64,000 bases of DNA from Cladorhizidae sp. MBARI D1340-BT2 (taxonomy: Eukaryota > Porifera > Demospongiae > Poecilosclerida > Cladorhizidae). This document shows positions 10,204 through 21,993 of the stretch, piece after piece. Where the stretch lies: positions 28,343,816 through 28,407,815 of the forward strand of contig JAQNBH010000012.1 of the NCBI GenBank assembly GCA_028752905.1. Reading direction: 5' to 3'. Numbering within the stretch: position 1 is the stretch's first letter; every line of letters begins with the position of its first letter. The position numbers and the translations under genes were made by a program. Below the pieces are notes generated by a model. That model was not told the DNA's origin and ran no database searches. It was given only the letters and a program-made list of their open reading frames with translations.

Positions 10204-10902
10204 ACGAGAAAGAAACGCGAAGTAGACGCTTCACGTAATAGTGAATTTCAATGGCCGCGGAGACCAACAAGGGAAGCAAACCACTGATTCTGGTCATCCC
10301 CCTAGCAAGTGGCCTAGGACAGACCAAACTTCCCCTCCCATTTCTTGATTTTTCTGGTATGTATATGTATACTAATTTTAATTTTAATTTTAATAGTATG
10401 GTCAGTTCAACCATTGAATATACTATACTAGTCCTTAAAATGCCTGTATGTTTTTGGGGGCCAAGGACGGTTCTCCCTGCTTCATATTTGGAGTAATCAA
10501 AAAAAATATATATATATAGATTCTGTTTCCCCTCAATGAGAGCTACAAGATGACATTCTCTGTTTGTTTGTTTTTAAGCAAGTATGATGTCAACAGGTAC
10601 AAAAAAAAATGAAAATGCTACCAAGAAATTGCAATAGAATTTTTCTTAATTTTTAAAATGCATGATCACACTATTTAAAAAAATAATCAATGTTATATTG
10701 TGTTCCATACTTTGTAATTTCCCCTGTGGTAAGTTGTGAAATCCCAAAGTAGTCTCCAAATATGACCGTCCTCGTGAAATCTTAAATGTTCACTATCAGT
10801 TGGAGCTGGATAGTTGACACAGCACCAGAAGGTAGATCTGTGTATAGGTACACATCATACAAGATTTCAAATAAAAATTCTGAAGCAGAGAGAAGTTGTG
10901 GT

Positions 10903-12263
<1,361 letters not shown>

Positions 12264-12439
12264 ACTCAACACTATATTCCACATCTTTTACTATCTCCCA
12301 TGAGGTTGAGGTTCAGGTCAGGTGAGCTTAATTACTCTCCCTGACCCTTTACCTCATGACCACAACTCATTTACACTCATTACAAGCAATCAAACATACT
12401 CTAATTATATTCTCCTTCAGTTATGTTGTCTATGTGTTT

Positions 12440-13150
12440 TAGTTATTGTTCTGTTCGCTTGTTGGAGCTCTTCTAGGTTGGAAGATCCCCAACACTCCTC
12501 CCTCCTCTCCCAGCAGGAAGTCCGTATTATCTGCTTCTTCTTTGTCGGACTCCCAGGCTTGTCTGGACAACCCATCCGCATTCCCATTGTCCTTCCTGGC
12601 CTGTGGATGACTTTGTAGTCGTATGGCTGCAACCTCAGCGCCCAACGCATAAGTCTTCCTCCAGAGTCCTTCATGCTGTGAAGGTACTTCAAGCATCCGT
12701 GATCTGTCACCACTGTGAACGGCACACCTGTTAAATAAACTTCAAAGTGCTTGATACCGTCCACAATGGCTAGGCATTCTCTCTCGACAGTAGCATAGTT
12801 CTTCTCAGCTTTCTTTAATTTTCTCGAGAAGTAAGCCACAGGTCGGTCCTGATCGTGTTCGTCGAACTGGCTTAAAACTGCTCCAATGCCAATCTCTGAG
12901 GCATCTGTCTGGAGCACAAATGGTTTTCTATAGTCTGGGCCAGTCACGACTGTATCTTTCTTTAGTTTCTCCTTGAGTAATGAGAAGGCTGCCTGGTGCT
13001 GCTCTTCCCATTGTAACTTGTCTGGGTGCAATTTTCCAGTGAGATCTGTCAAAGGAGCGGCAATGTCTGCATAGTGTGGTACAAAACGCCGGTAGTAACC
13101 AGCCAGACCGAGGAAAGCTCTTAAGTCCTTTTTCCTCTTTGGTACTTTAA
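12440..13150 (-). pseudogene. Ty3/gypsy reverse transcriptase-RNase H fragment
   Basis: The minus strand encodes the connection region (KKDLRAFLGLAGYYRRFVPH), then the RNase H domain with VLQTDASEIGIGAVLSQ, ERECLAIVDGIKHFEVYL and VVTDHGCLKYL. A frameshift near 12590 precedes NADGLSRQ. Upstream palm motifs and downstream integrase are absent. The sequence differs strongly from the gypsy at 5170-10203 (standard RNase H type here), so it is a second family. It is wedged between the microsatellite flank and copy 2 of the TTAA element. Confidence 0.9.
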
Positions 13151-14017
13151 AATCCTTTTTTCCCCTCTTTTTTTCCTTCCTTCTTTCCCCCCCCCCCCCA
13201 AATATGATGACAGTATATGCAAGATGCTGCCTTCTAAATTGGAGAAGATTTGGATGCTCCACTCTGGACTTATACTAATTTGAGTACTTCCGATTTGCGA
13301 AGAAGACGCTTCACGTAATAGTGAGTTTCAATGGCCGCAGAGACCGACAAGGGAAGCAAACCAGTGATTCTGGTCACCCCCCTAGGAAGTGGCCTATATA
13401 GGACAGACCAAACTTCCCCTCCCTATTGTTGATTTTTCTAGCATGTATATGTATACCACTTTTGGTTTTTTTTTTAATGGTATGGTCAGTTCAACCATTG
13501 AAATACTATACTAGTCCTTAAAATGCCTGTCCCGAAAAAGTTGTTTTTTTGGGCCAAGGACGGTTTCCCTACTTCATATTTGGAGTAATCAGACAAAATT
13601 ATATAGATTCTGTTTCCTCTCAATGAGAGCTACAAGATGACATTCTCTGTTTTTAATTTTAAACAAGTATGATGTCAACAGGTACAAAAAAACAATGAAA
13701 ATGCTACCAAGATATTGCAATAGATTTTAAAGTCCATGATCACACTATTTAAAAAAAACTCAATGTTATATTGTGTTTCATACTTTGTAATTTCCCCTGT
13801 GATAAGTTGTGAAATCCCAAAATAAATTAGTCTCCAAATATGACCGTCCTCATGAAATCTTAAATGTTCACTAAGTCCGGATTAGTTGTAGCTTGGTAGA
13901 CAGCACCAGAAGGTAGGTCTGTGTATAGGTACACATCTTACAAGATTTCAAAAAAAAATTCTGAAGCAGGGAGGAGTTGTGGGGTTTTTTGTGTGTTTTT
14001 TGGGGTAGTGGACCCCC
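13150..14017. repeat. Copy 2 of the TTAA-element internal sequence (right end)
   Basis: This stretch aligns over most of its length with 5030-5169 plus 10204-10906, for example both contain GCTTCACGTAATAGTGA and GGTACACATC. It has no gypsy insertion at the point matching 5169/10204. It keeps the right inverted terminus that copy 1 lacks. Confidence 0.85.
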
Positions 14018-14255
14018 TTAAAACTAGATTAAATATTATGTTCTTAAAATTTATCTTTAGATTATTCCTAAAAGTTATATTTAGATTAAATATTATGTTT
14101 TAAAATTTATCTTTAGAACAGTTTTGTAGTTTTTAAGTCAACATTCTAATATCATGTGACATAGTAGTACCCCACCACTTTACATGATTCCAATAAATAA
14201 AACATCATGTGATATCATGTGATATCATGTGACATATAACCCACCACTTATATAC

Positions 14256-14365
14256 CTGCTTGCCCTCTACAGAGATAATAGGGAACCCCATTGGCTTGGT
14301 CCAGGTGGACATGACAGTCAGCACTGGCTTGCCACTGGCCGCCTCCAGAGACAACAACAAGTCCT
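14256..14365 (-). CDS. M1 aminopeptidase exon (TWTKPMGFP motif)
   Basis: The 110-nt exon has acceptor ATTAG before 14365 and donor GTATAT after 14256. It encodes EDLLLSLEAASGKPVLTVMS and then TWTKPMGFPIISVEGKQ. The T-W-T-x-Q/P-x-G-F-P motif is a hallmark of the end of the M1 catalytic region. The first two bases complete a Glu codon begun in the exon at 15091-15153, so the splice is in phase. The next gene part lies beyond the 9 kb transposon at 3.2 kb. Confidence 0.85.
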
Positions 14366-14395
14366 CTAATACAACAACAACAACAACAGGAAGTG

Positions 14396-15050
14396 TCAAT
14401 AGTGACCTACAAGATGATACAAGAGTGCACTCACAGGACACTGCAGAATTTATCATAACCACTGCAATAGTGACCTACAAGACCAAACAAGAGTGCACTT
14501 ACAAGACACTGGAGAGATTATCATAACCACTGCAATAGTGACCTACAAGACCAAACAAGAGTGCACTCACAGGACACTCGAGAGTTTATCATAACCACTG
14601 CAATAGTGACCTACAAGACCAAACAAGAGTGTATACTCACAGGAGACTGGAGAGTTTATCATAACACTGCAATAGTGACCTACCAGATGAAACAAGAGTG
14701 CACTCACAGGACACTGCAGAGTTAATAACCACTGCAATAGTGACCTACAAGACCAAACAAGAATGCACTCACAGGACACTGGAGAGTTTATCATAACCAC
14801 TGCAATAGTGACTTACAAGATGAAACAAGAGTGTACTCACAGGACACTGGAGAGTTTATCATAACCACTGCAATAGTGAGCTACAAGACCAATCAAGAGT
14901 GCACTCACAGGATACTGCAAGATTTATCATAGCCACTGCAATAGTGACCTACAAGACCTAACAAAAGTGCACTCACAGGACACTGCAAAGTTTATCAGCA
15001 ATAGTGACCTACAAGACCTAACAAAAGTGCACTCACAGGAAACATCTTGC
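14396..15050. repeat. Minisatellite, 68-bp unit
   Basis: About nine copies of a 68-bp unit containing AGTGCACTCACAGGACACTG and AATAGTGACCTACAAGA occur here. The array fills the short intron between two aminopeptidase exons. Confidence 0.92.
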
Positions 15051-15090
15051 ACTACCTGAGTTTAATTTACCAACCTCACCAACAACTCAC

Positions 15091-15153
15091 CTGTCTCTGC
15101 ATTTTTGTAAGCGTGTTTCTTGAGGTAGTATTCCCCAAAGCAGTATGAAAGTT
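15091..15153 (-). CDS. M1 aminopeptidase small exon
   Basis: The 63-nt exon is bounded by TTTAG (acceptor) and GTGAGT (donor). It encodes LSYCFGEYYLKKHAYKNAET, matching the M1 pattern YL..H.Y.NA.T that precedes EDLW. It ends with one base that is completed by the exon at 14365. A preceding exon (the usual ISYSKGA region) was not found between here and 17.1 kb, where a long minisatellite now lies. Confidence 0.82.
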
Positions 15154-15404
15154 CTAAACAACAACAACAACAACAACAACAATTACAAACATATCAATCA
15201 CACATAATCACTAAGTTATTGAAGGATAAAGTCCACAGATACTGTCTGATGGCTGGTGTGTGCATTGTGATCAGGAAAGTATAGCACTGCAGTAGCCTCT
15301 TCTACTCTAGGACACCCTCCAGGGGATTCATGGAATACTTGGGACTCTCCTGGGATGCACTTAGTGAGGGTGGAAGAAAGGAGGCAGGTAAGAAGTAATT
15401 AGAT

Positions 15405-16735
15405 TGGCATAGAACTAAACCTGACTCTCCCTGTGTGCAACCCCAGACACGTGCAACATGTCTGTCCTGCCAGAATAACTAACAGTGCCTCTCCTTGTGT
15501 GCAAGCCCAGACATTTGCAACAAGGCTTCCTGCAAGGTCAACTAACAGTGGCTCTCCCTGTGTGCAATCCCAGACACTTACAACAAGTCTGTCCTGCCAG
15601 GTCAACTAAAAGTGGCCTCCCTGTTTGCAAGCCCAGACATTTACAACAAGTCTGTCCTGCCAGGTCAACTAACAGTGGCTCTCCCTGTGTGCAAGCCCAG
15701 ACACTTACAACAAGTCTGTCCTGCCAGGTCAACTAACAGTGGCTCTCCCTGTGTGCAAGCCCAGACACTTACAACAAGTCTGTCCTGCCATGTCAACTAA
15801 CAGTGGCTCTCCCTGTGTGCAAGCCCAGACACTTGCAACAAGTCTGTCCTGCCAGGTCAACTAACAGTAGCTCTCCCTGTGTGCAATCCCAGACACTTAC
15901 AACAAGTCTGTCCTGCCAGGTCAACTAACAGTGGCTCTCCCTGTGTGCAAGCTCAGACACTTACAACAAGTCTGTCCTGCCAGGTCAACTAACAGTGGCT
16001 CTCCCTGTGTGCAAGCCCAGACACTTACAACAAGTCTGTCCTGCCATGTCAACTAACAGTGGCTCTCCCTGTGTGCAAGCCCAGACACTTGCAACAAGTC
16101 TGTCCTGCCAGGTCAACTAACAGTAGCTCTCCCTGTGTGCAATCCCAGACACTTACAACAAGTCTGTCCTGCCAGGTCAACTAAAAGTGGCCTCCCTGTT
16201 TGCAAGCCCAGACATTTACAACAAGTCTGTCCTGCCAGGTCAACTAACAGTGGCTCTCCCTGTGTGCAAGCCCAGACACTTACAACAAGTCTGTCCTGCC
16301 AGGTCAACTAACAGTGGCTCTCCCTGTGTGCAAGCCCAGACATTTACAATAAGTCTGTCCTGCCAGGTCAACTAACAGTGGCTCTCCCTGTGTGCAAGCC
16401 CAGACACTTGCAACAAGTCTGTCCTACCAGGTCAACTAACACTGGCTCTCTCTATGTGCAAGCCCAGACACTTGCAACAAGGCTTCCAGCCAGGTCAACT
16501 AACAGTTGCCCAGACACTTTCAACCAGGCTTCTTGCCAGGTCAACTAACACTGGTGCCACCTGTGTGCAAGCCCAGACACTTGCAACAAGCATGTCCTGC
16601 CAGGTCAACTAACAGTGTCTCTCCCTGTGTGCAAGCCCAGACACTTGCAACAAGCATGTCCTGCCAGGTCAACTAACAGTGTCTCTCTCTATGTGCAAGC
16701 CCAGACACTTGCAACAAGTCTCTGTTGCCAGACCA
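15405..16735. repeat. Minisatellite, 64-bp unit with higher-order duplication
   Basis: About 20 copies of a 64-bp unit containing CAGGTCAACTAACAGTGGCT and GTGTGCAAGCCCAGACACTT occur here. A block of about nine units starting near 15540 is repeated almost exactly about 575 bp later (near 16115), so the array grew recently by a multi-unit duplication. Confidence 0.95.
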
Positions 16736-16805
16736 ACTAAACACAACTGCATGTCCAACACATACCCCTCCCACACACACACATACACACACACACAATC
16801 TTTTC

Positions 16806-16897
16806 ATAGACAAGAGGGACAAAGAATACAGTGTCTCATTCTGCCTGCAGGCCATATATCTTAGTGCAGTGCATCAGTTCCAAGGAGAACAAGCAAA
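16806..16897 (+). CDS. Possible exon, unknown protein
   Basis: An open stretch between an acceptor-like TTTTCATAG and a donor-like AAG/GTAATC encodes SVSFCLQAIYLSAVHQFQGE. I do not recognise the family. It could be chance; the only support is the splice-like borders. Confidence 0.2.
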
Positions 16898-17147
16898 GGT
16901 AATCAGATAGCAAGCCATCCAGTTCACTTCTCAAAGCTATCTCCTCTCCTCTGCCACAGGTGTACACAGGACCAAATAAAGCTAGTCATCTTACCTTTAT
17001 TGCTTTACATTCAATTTCTCTCCATCTTGTAAGTTTGTGAATATTGAATATTTTATCAGCAATAAAGAGTTCGAGTGCTCCTCGTGGAGGACCAACACAC
17101 AGTGTCAAGACAATAACCGGATAGAAAAGCACACCCAATCCTTCCAC

Positions 17148-17327
17148 CTGTTCTCTATGGGGTGTGAGTTGGAGAAGGAGTCCAGAGACAAGGCACTGGC
17201 GTATTCTCTGCTCAGGAAGTTGGTCCAGATTTCATATTCATGGTGGATGTGGTGTACACTGAGGTACTCGATCCCAGGTGGCAAACCCTTCGTTCAGCCA
17301 AGGATGTGTCCACCACTCCATGGTTAC
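17148..17327 (-). CDS. M1 aminopeptidase exon (WLNEGFA zinc-ligand motif), frameshifted
   Basis: After a CAG acceptor the minus strand encodes VTMEWWTHPWLNEGFATW, carrying the N-E-G-F-A motif that provides the third zinc ligand of M1 enzymes. The frame then breaks: an extra G at about 17273 is needed to explain why the following sequence (EYLSVHHIHHEYEIWTNFLS, then SLDSFSNSHPIE) is in another frame. A GTGGAAG donor follows at 17141-17147. The HEXXH-bearing exon that should lie upstream was not found up to 19 kb. The gene is either a pseudogene or affected by sequence errors. Confidence 0.85.
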
Positions 17328-17399
17328 CTGTGATCACATGACAGGCACATGCCCTGGTACATATAGTGTCATGACAACAGCACCATGTTACATTACATT

Positions 17400-18165
17400 A
17401 TGCAGGTAGATCACATGACATTTAACATGAAGATGTGGCACAACATTCATAAGAATAGGCCATGTCGCATGATAATCAAATGCTTAGAGCATATACTATA
17501 ACATTATGAATAGGTCATGTCACATGATAATCAAATGCTTAGAGTATATACTATAACATTATGAATAGGTCATGACAAATGATAATCAAATGCTTAGAGT
17601 ATATACTGTAACATTATGAATAGGTCATGTCACATGATAATCAAATGATTATAGTATATATATACTGTAACATAATGAATAGATCATGTCAGATGTTAAT
17701 AAAATGCTTAGAGTATATACTATAACATTATGAATAGGTCATGTCACATGATAATCAAATGCTTAGAGTATATATACTGTAACATAATGAATAGGTCATG
17801 TCACATGTTAATAAAATGCTTATAGTATATACTATAACATTATGAATAGGTCATGTCACATGATAATCAAATGCTTAGAGTATATATATATACTGTAACA
17901 TAATGAATAGGTCATGTCACATGTTAATAAAATGCTTAGAGTATATATATACTGTAACATTATGAATAGGTCATGTCACATGAAAATCAAATGCTTAGAG
18001 TATATATATATACTGTAACATTATGAATAGGTCATGTCACATGTTAATCAAATGCTTAGAGTATATATATATACGGTAACATTATGAATAGGTGATGTCA
18101 CATGTTAATCAAATGCTTAGAGTATATATATACTGTAACATTATGAATAGGTGATGTGCCTTCCA
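17400..18165. repeat. Minisatellite, about 57-62 bp unit, AT-rich
   Basis: Around 12 units containing ATTATGAATAGGTCATGTCA and AATCAAATGCTTAGAGTATA occur here. Unit length varies through a (TA)n tract. Confidence 0.93.
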
Positions 18166-18402
18166 ATTTCACTATCGTCATGAAACATGAAATCCCTGCA
18201 TTCATGGATATGTTAGCTATCAGCCCTAATGAGTTAAAACTGAATACCTCCTCTCATTATCCCATTACTCTGCTAGCTGCTGCTCAGGTGGCAAGCTACT
18301 CAGCTTACAAGTACTGGCAGTCATTGTAGTTCATATTCAAGTTCTGTTTGTTCATGCTCAGAGGACCCGCCCCCAAACTAACTCCTACTTGTATGCATGC
18401 AG

Positions 18403-18573
18403 GTAACCAGCAGTGGGTTTGCTTCGGAAGAACATGCGGAGAAGTTCTTTATGGAGAACCCGTGGGCAGTGGCTAATAGGGTGGTGAAGCAGAACTGTGA
18501 GGCCATCCGGCTCAATGCAAAGTGGCTGGAGAGGGACAGGGAGGCAGTGAAGGAATGGCTTGCTACTCAGTGA
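18403..18573 (+). CDS. C-terminal exon of an M1 aminopeptidase, plus strand
   Basis: After a GCATGCAG acceptor, 57 codons run to TGA: GFASEEHAEKFFMENPWAVA, then QNCEAIRLNAKWLERDREAV, ending WLATQ. This matches the last helices of puromycin-sensitive-type M1 enzymes (pattern Q..E.I..NA.WL.RD). It points opposite to the other M1 exons at 17.2-2.9 kb, and no matching plus-strand exons were found just upstream. It may be the end of a second gene, or a piece of the same gene moved by a local inversion. The frame is clean. Confidence 0.85.
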   Translation, partial: VTSSGFASEEHAEKFFMENPWAVANRVVKQNCEAIRLNAKWLERDREAVKEWLATQ

Positions 18574-18628
18574 CAGTGTATTCCCTGTTTACTGCAAGTG
18601 TGGAACTTGATGGAGGACTCCTTTTTAC

Positions 18629-18634
18629 AATAAA
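18629..18634 (+). terminator. Polyadenylation signal AATAAA
   Basis: A canonical AATAAA occurs 55 bases after the stop codon of the M1 C-terminal exon, fitting a gene end. Confidence 0.6.
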
Positions 18635-18639
18635 CTCCT

Positions 18640-19360
18640 CATATTTGTGTAGATATTTATATACTTATATAGTACGTAATATTTTGCTGCTTCTGACTAT
18701 GACAGATTGTTATTAACCATGTGCTCCTTATTCTAGTGCTGTGCTCTGTTCACATTCACTTTGCTAATGCAAGTTAGACAGGCTACCAGCAGTCACCTGA
18801 AGCCTCTACAAATAGAATATTTGATGCTATTGTGCACCAACATCCCAGAGGTCCATTTGAGCTAGCGCGGGCATCGGTCTACGGTTATGTAGCTCTACTT
18901 CACTATAGAATTTGGCACAAAGTTTCCAAACAATAGTTGACGTGAATGAAGTGTTGTAGTGATCTGGTGGACATATATTTGACAAAGATGACTGATGGAA
19001 TGTTTGGTAGATAAAGTCACAATGGAGTATATATAATGAGCACTGCAACTATCCTAACAACATACAGAACCAAATACATCTACAAACCTTGTGCCACTTC
19101 ACAGACACAGGACATAACATGGACCCCAACTTGCTGGAAAGTGTGGACCTTGGACCTTTTCTTGGTAAACCTCCACATCACAATGCTACCCCATCAGTCT
19201 TCTCAGGAGTATGCCAACTCTGCTATTTCCAGCCAGTCTTGCAGAATGATAGTTAATATTTAGCCAGCCATCTTACTTAACCAGCTAATTTTCCATGTAT
19301 AATTTAGCATAAACAAGTTATATACTCAAGTCAGTCTTTGATTAACAGATGATGACAAGG
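18640..19360. other. Intergenic, no recognised gene
   Basis: Only short unconvincing open frames are present on either strand. No repeat family was recognised. Confidence 0.4.
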
Positions 19361-20449
19361 TTTAAAAGGAGAGACAGTTGCATTTTTGACCCACATGTAT
19401 TTTTCCCCTTGTGTTTACCACTTTATAACTTCATGGTATGGACTTGATATATAGCTCAAAAGATACTGATAGGTCTCTCTTTGTGCTCTCTGTTGATACT
19501 AAAATATTTTTCATAAGTATAACTATAGCAGAGTTACGGGAGGTACAAGTGCAGGGACCTCAAAAACCTTAATGCCTGAATTGGCCGCATAAATATCTCC
19601 AGATTGTCAAGTGCTAGAGTTGAAATAAGCACCAGTCAGTGGCTAGAGGAAGCTCTACTCTATTCAACGAGTGTTTTCATTAGGCGTTAAAATACGTGGT
19701 CAAGCATGCGGGTGGAAAATGAATTTCGTTAATATTATATCCATAAAACTCATTTTGTATTGTATTGGTATAGAGTTTAATGGATTTCACTGATGTAGTG
19801 ATACTCGACCCTCACTCATGGCAAGGTCGATTGGTGATGTTTCATGAGGGTGGCCTTCAGGTAGATCTAGCACCCCTGAGACAAGTGCTGGTTGATCAGA
19901 AGAGAGAAGCTAAGGACACGCAACCAGGCCATGACAGTGCTGTAGTGCTGATCTCTTTTTGCTGCAAGTAGGGAGGCAAGCTTTTTGTAGGCAGACTTTG
20001 CCATTCTCCTTCAGAGGTTGAGAACACCAGGGGGGTGAATGAGCCAAATTCAACATCTCGTACACTTTGTTCGTATTTCTCCTATAATTATTGATGTAAA
20101 TTTTTTTTTACTCCACCCACGCACTGACCACGTACTTACATTTTAACGCCTAATGAAAACACTCATTGAATAGAGTAGTAGAGCTTCCTCTAGCACTTTA
20201 CAATCTGGAGATATTTATGCGGCCAATTCAGGCATTCAGGTTTTGAAGTTCCCTCCACTTTAGGTCTATATGCTATAGTTATACTTGAAAAATATTTTAG
20301 TATCAAAAGAGAGCACACAGAGAGACCTCCTATCTTTTGAGCTATATAGCAAGTCCATACCATGAAGTTTACAGAATCTACGGAGCTATAAAGTGGTAAC
20401 CACAAGTTAAAACCTTTTTTTATTTTATGCCACTGACTCCTTTTAATCA
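19361..20449. mobile_element. Foldback element with about 350-bp inverted arms
   Basis: The left arm (about 19361-19715) and right arm (about 20105-20449) are imperfect inverted copies. Examples are TTAAAAGGAG against CTCCTTTTAA at the outer ends, and CATTAGGCGTTAAAATACGT against a matching inverted stretch near 20135-20155. The roughly 390-bp middle has an open frame at 19780-19971 with no recognised family. No transposase is seen. Non-autonomous DNA transposons with long terminal inverted repeats look like this. Confidence 0.8.
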
Positions 20450-21455
20450 TAATGGGCTAGCATGTGCACAGCATGCAAGGCACGTGGCTGCATTCTGTGG
20501 TTTACACATTCTCTGTCGACTTTACTTGTGGACGATATAGCTGGATCTGTGCTTATAATGTCGAGAGCTCTCTAGCATTATCATAGGAGGAAGAAGCGGA
20601 GCGTCAGCAGGAGTTGGCAGTTGTCTGGAATAGAATGAGTATATTTAGAGTTTTATCTCATCGGTAAAGTGCAAATGAGACTAGCTATAGTGAAATAGAA
20701 TGAGCCACACATGAGGGATTCAGCCAGAAAGGAGCCTGAACACCCTCCCCCCAACAGGCTCAACCCATTCTGGCCCCCCTACTAGGCATTCTTCTAGCAC
20801 ATGCTCAGACAGTCCCAATCCATTCGAGTCCCACCCTTTACTATCTAGGGCTGTGCTGGAGTTGTGCCAGACTGGGATTCTAGGTTAACCCACGGATTTG
20901 CTTGAAAAGTGAGATAAAGTTGACTGCAAATCTCTAAGCTTCTTCAGGGGAAAGCTACACAATCAGTTATGCTACCCTGGAATTGTTCCCAGTCCCTTCA
21001 CTCTGACGAAGGAGCCATTCCAAGAACTAAAAGAATGGATCGACCCGTCACAAAATAACTGCACCCATCTAGAACACAAAAATATTGACGACCCTTTACC
21101 ATTCATGGATCATGGGTACTTCAGTGTTGGTCCTATGACGGGGATCAAGTGCAATAATAATTAAAAATACTTAAGTATTGTGGTTATGCTCTATATAGCA
21201 ACCTATATAATGCTCATAGTAAATATCTGCAACGTAGGTTTAATTCTGCAAACTGATTCTATTTGTGAAAATAATGAAAATGAGTTCTTGGTTGGCGACC
21301 AAGTGGTATATATATATGCAGCACACATATTATATCAGCTATTTTACAGGATTTCAATGATGTTTCATCTTTTTTTTTATGGTCGTCAGCTCTTCCACAT
21401 TCCAATTATGTTTGTTGCTATATAGGTAATATGGGGATGTTGTACAGACCAATCG
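20450..21455. other. No recognised gene; one hydrophobic short frame
   Basis: A plus-strand frame at 21180-21425 encodes a hydrophobic 81-residue sequence (starting MVMLYIATYIMLIVNICNVG). It has no family match and no evident splice partners, so I do not call it a gene. Confidence 0.3.
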
Positions 21456-21637
21456 GACATCTTTTTTTAATTTTTATTTTTATTTATTTTTTTATATTTT
21501 TTTATTTTTTATTACTTCACAGTATCATAAAATTGAGACAATCGAGGTGAGACATGAATAGAGGTACACTGAAGGACAACTAGCCTATGTGACTAGTAGC
21601 CTAAACATGCAATGGATAAAAATTATTAAATTAATAC

Positions 21638-21988
21638 TTAATTAAAGATAGGAGCGTGGGGTGTATGGGAACAATTTGCACAAGGACATACATAATGAAA
21701 GGTACAAGGGGAGTCAGGGTTGAAGTTGGGTTTGATGTGGCTTAATAAAACCTGCTTGATATTATGCTTGATGGTGCTGGAGGATAGATTGATATCAATA
21801 GGCGGAAAGGAGTTCCATAATCTTGGTAACCTATTAAAGTAGGTATAGTGTGTAGTGTTTGACGTGCAACGGCTGTGACTCATACGCTGGTTGGTGCCCG
21901 ATCTTGTAGTGTTAGAACTAAATTTGATGAATTTATTAATGTCAAAGTGGCATGCTGGAGATTTGAGGCTTCTCACACAGAACATCAC
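21638..21988 (-). pseudogene. 3' end of LINE ORF2 (Cys-rich C-terminal region)
   Basis: This frame continues the reverse transcriptase after a frameshift. It has VRSLKSP, NRLPRLWNSFPPIDINLS and a Cys/His cluster (YVCPCANCSHTPH), the usual C-terminus of CR1/L2-like proteins. Confidence 0.85.
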
Positions 21989-21993
21989 ATCAT

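Noticed and set aside
15405..16735. Regular direct repeats that could suggest a CRISPR array
   Set aside because: There are no unique spacers between repeats, the unit is 64 bp throughout, and the sequence is eukaryotic, so it is a minisatellite.
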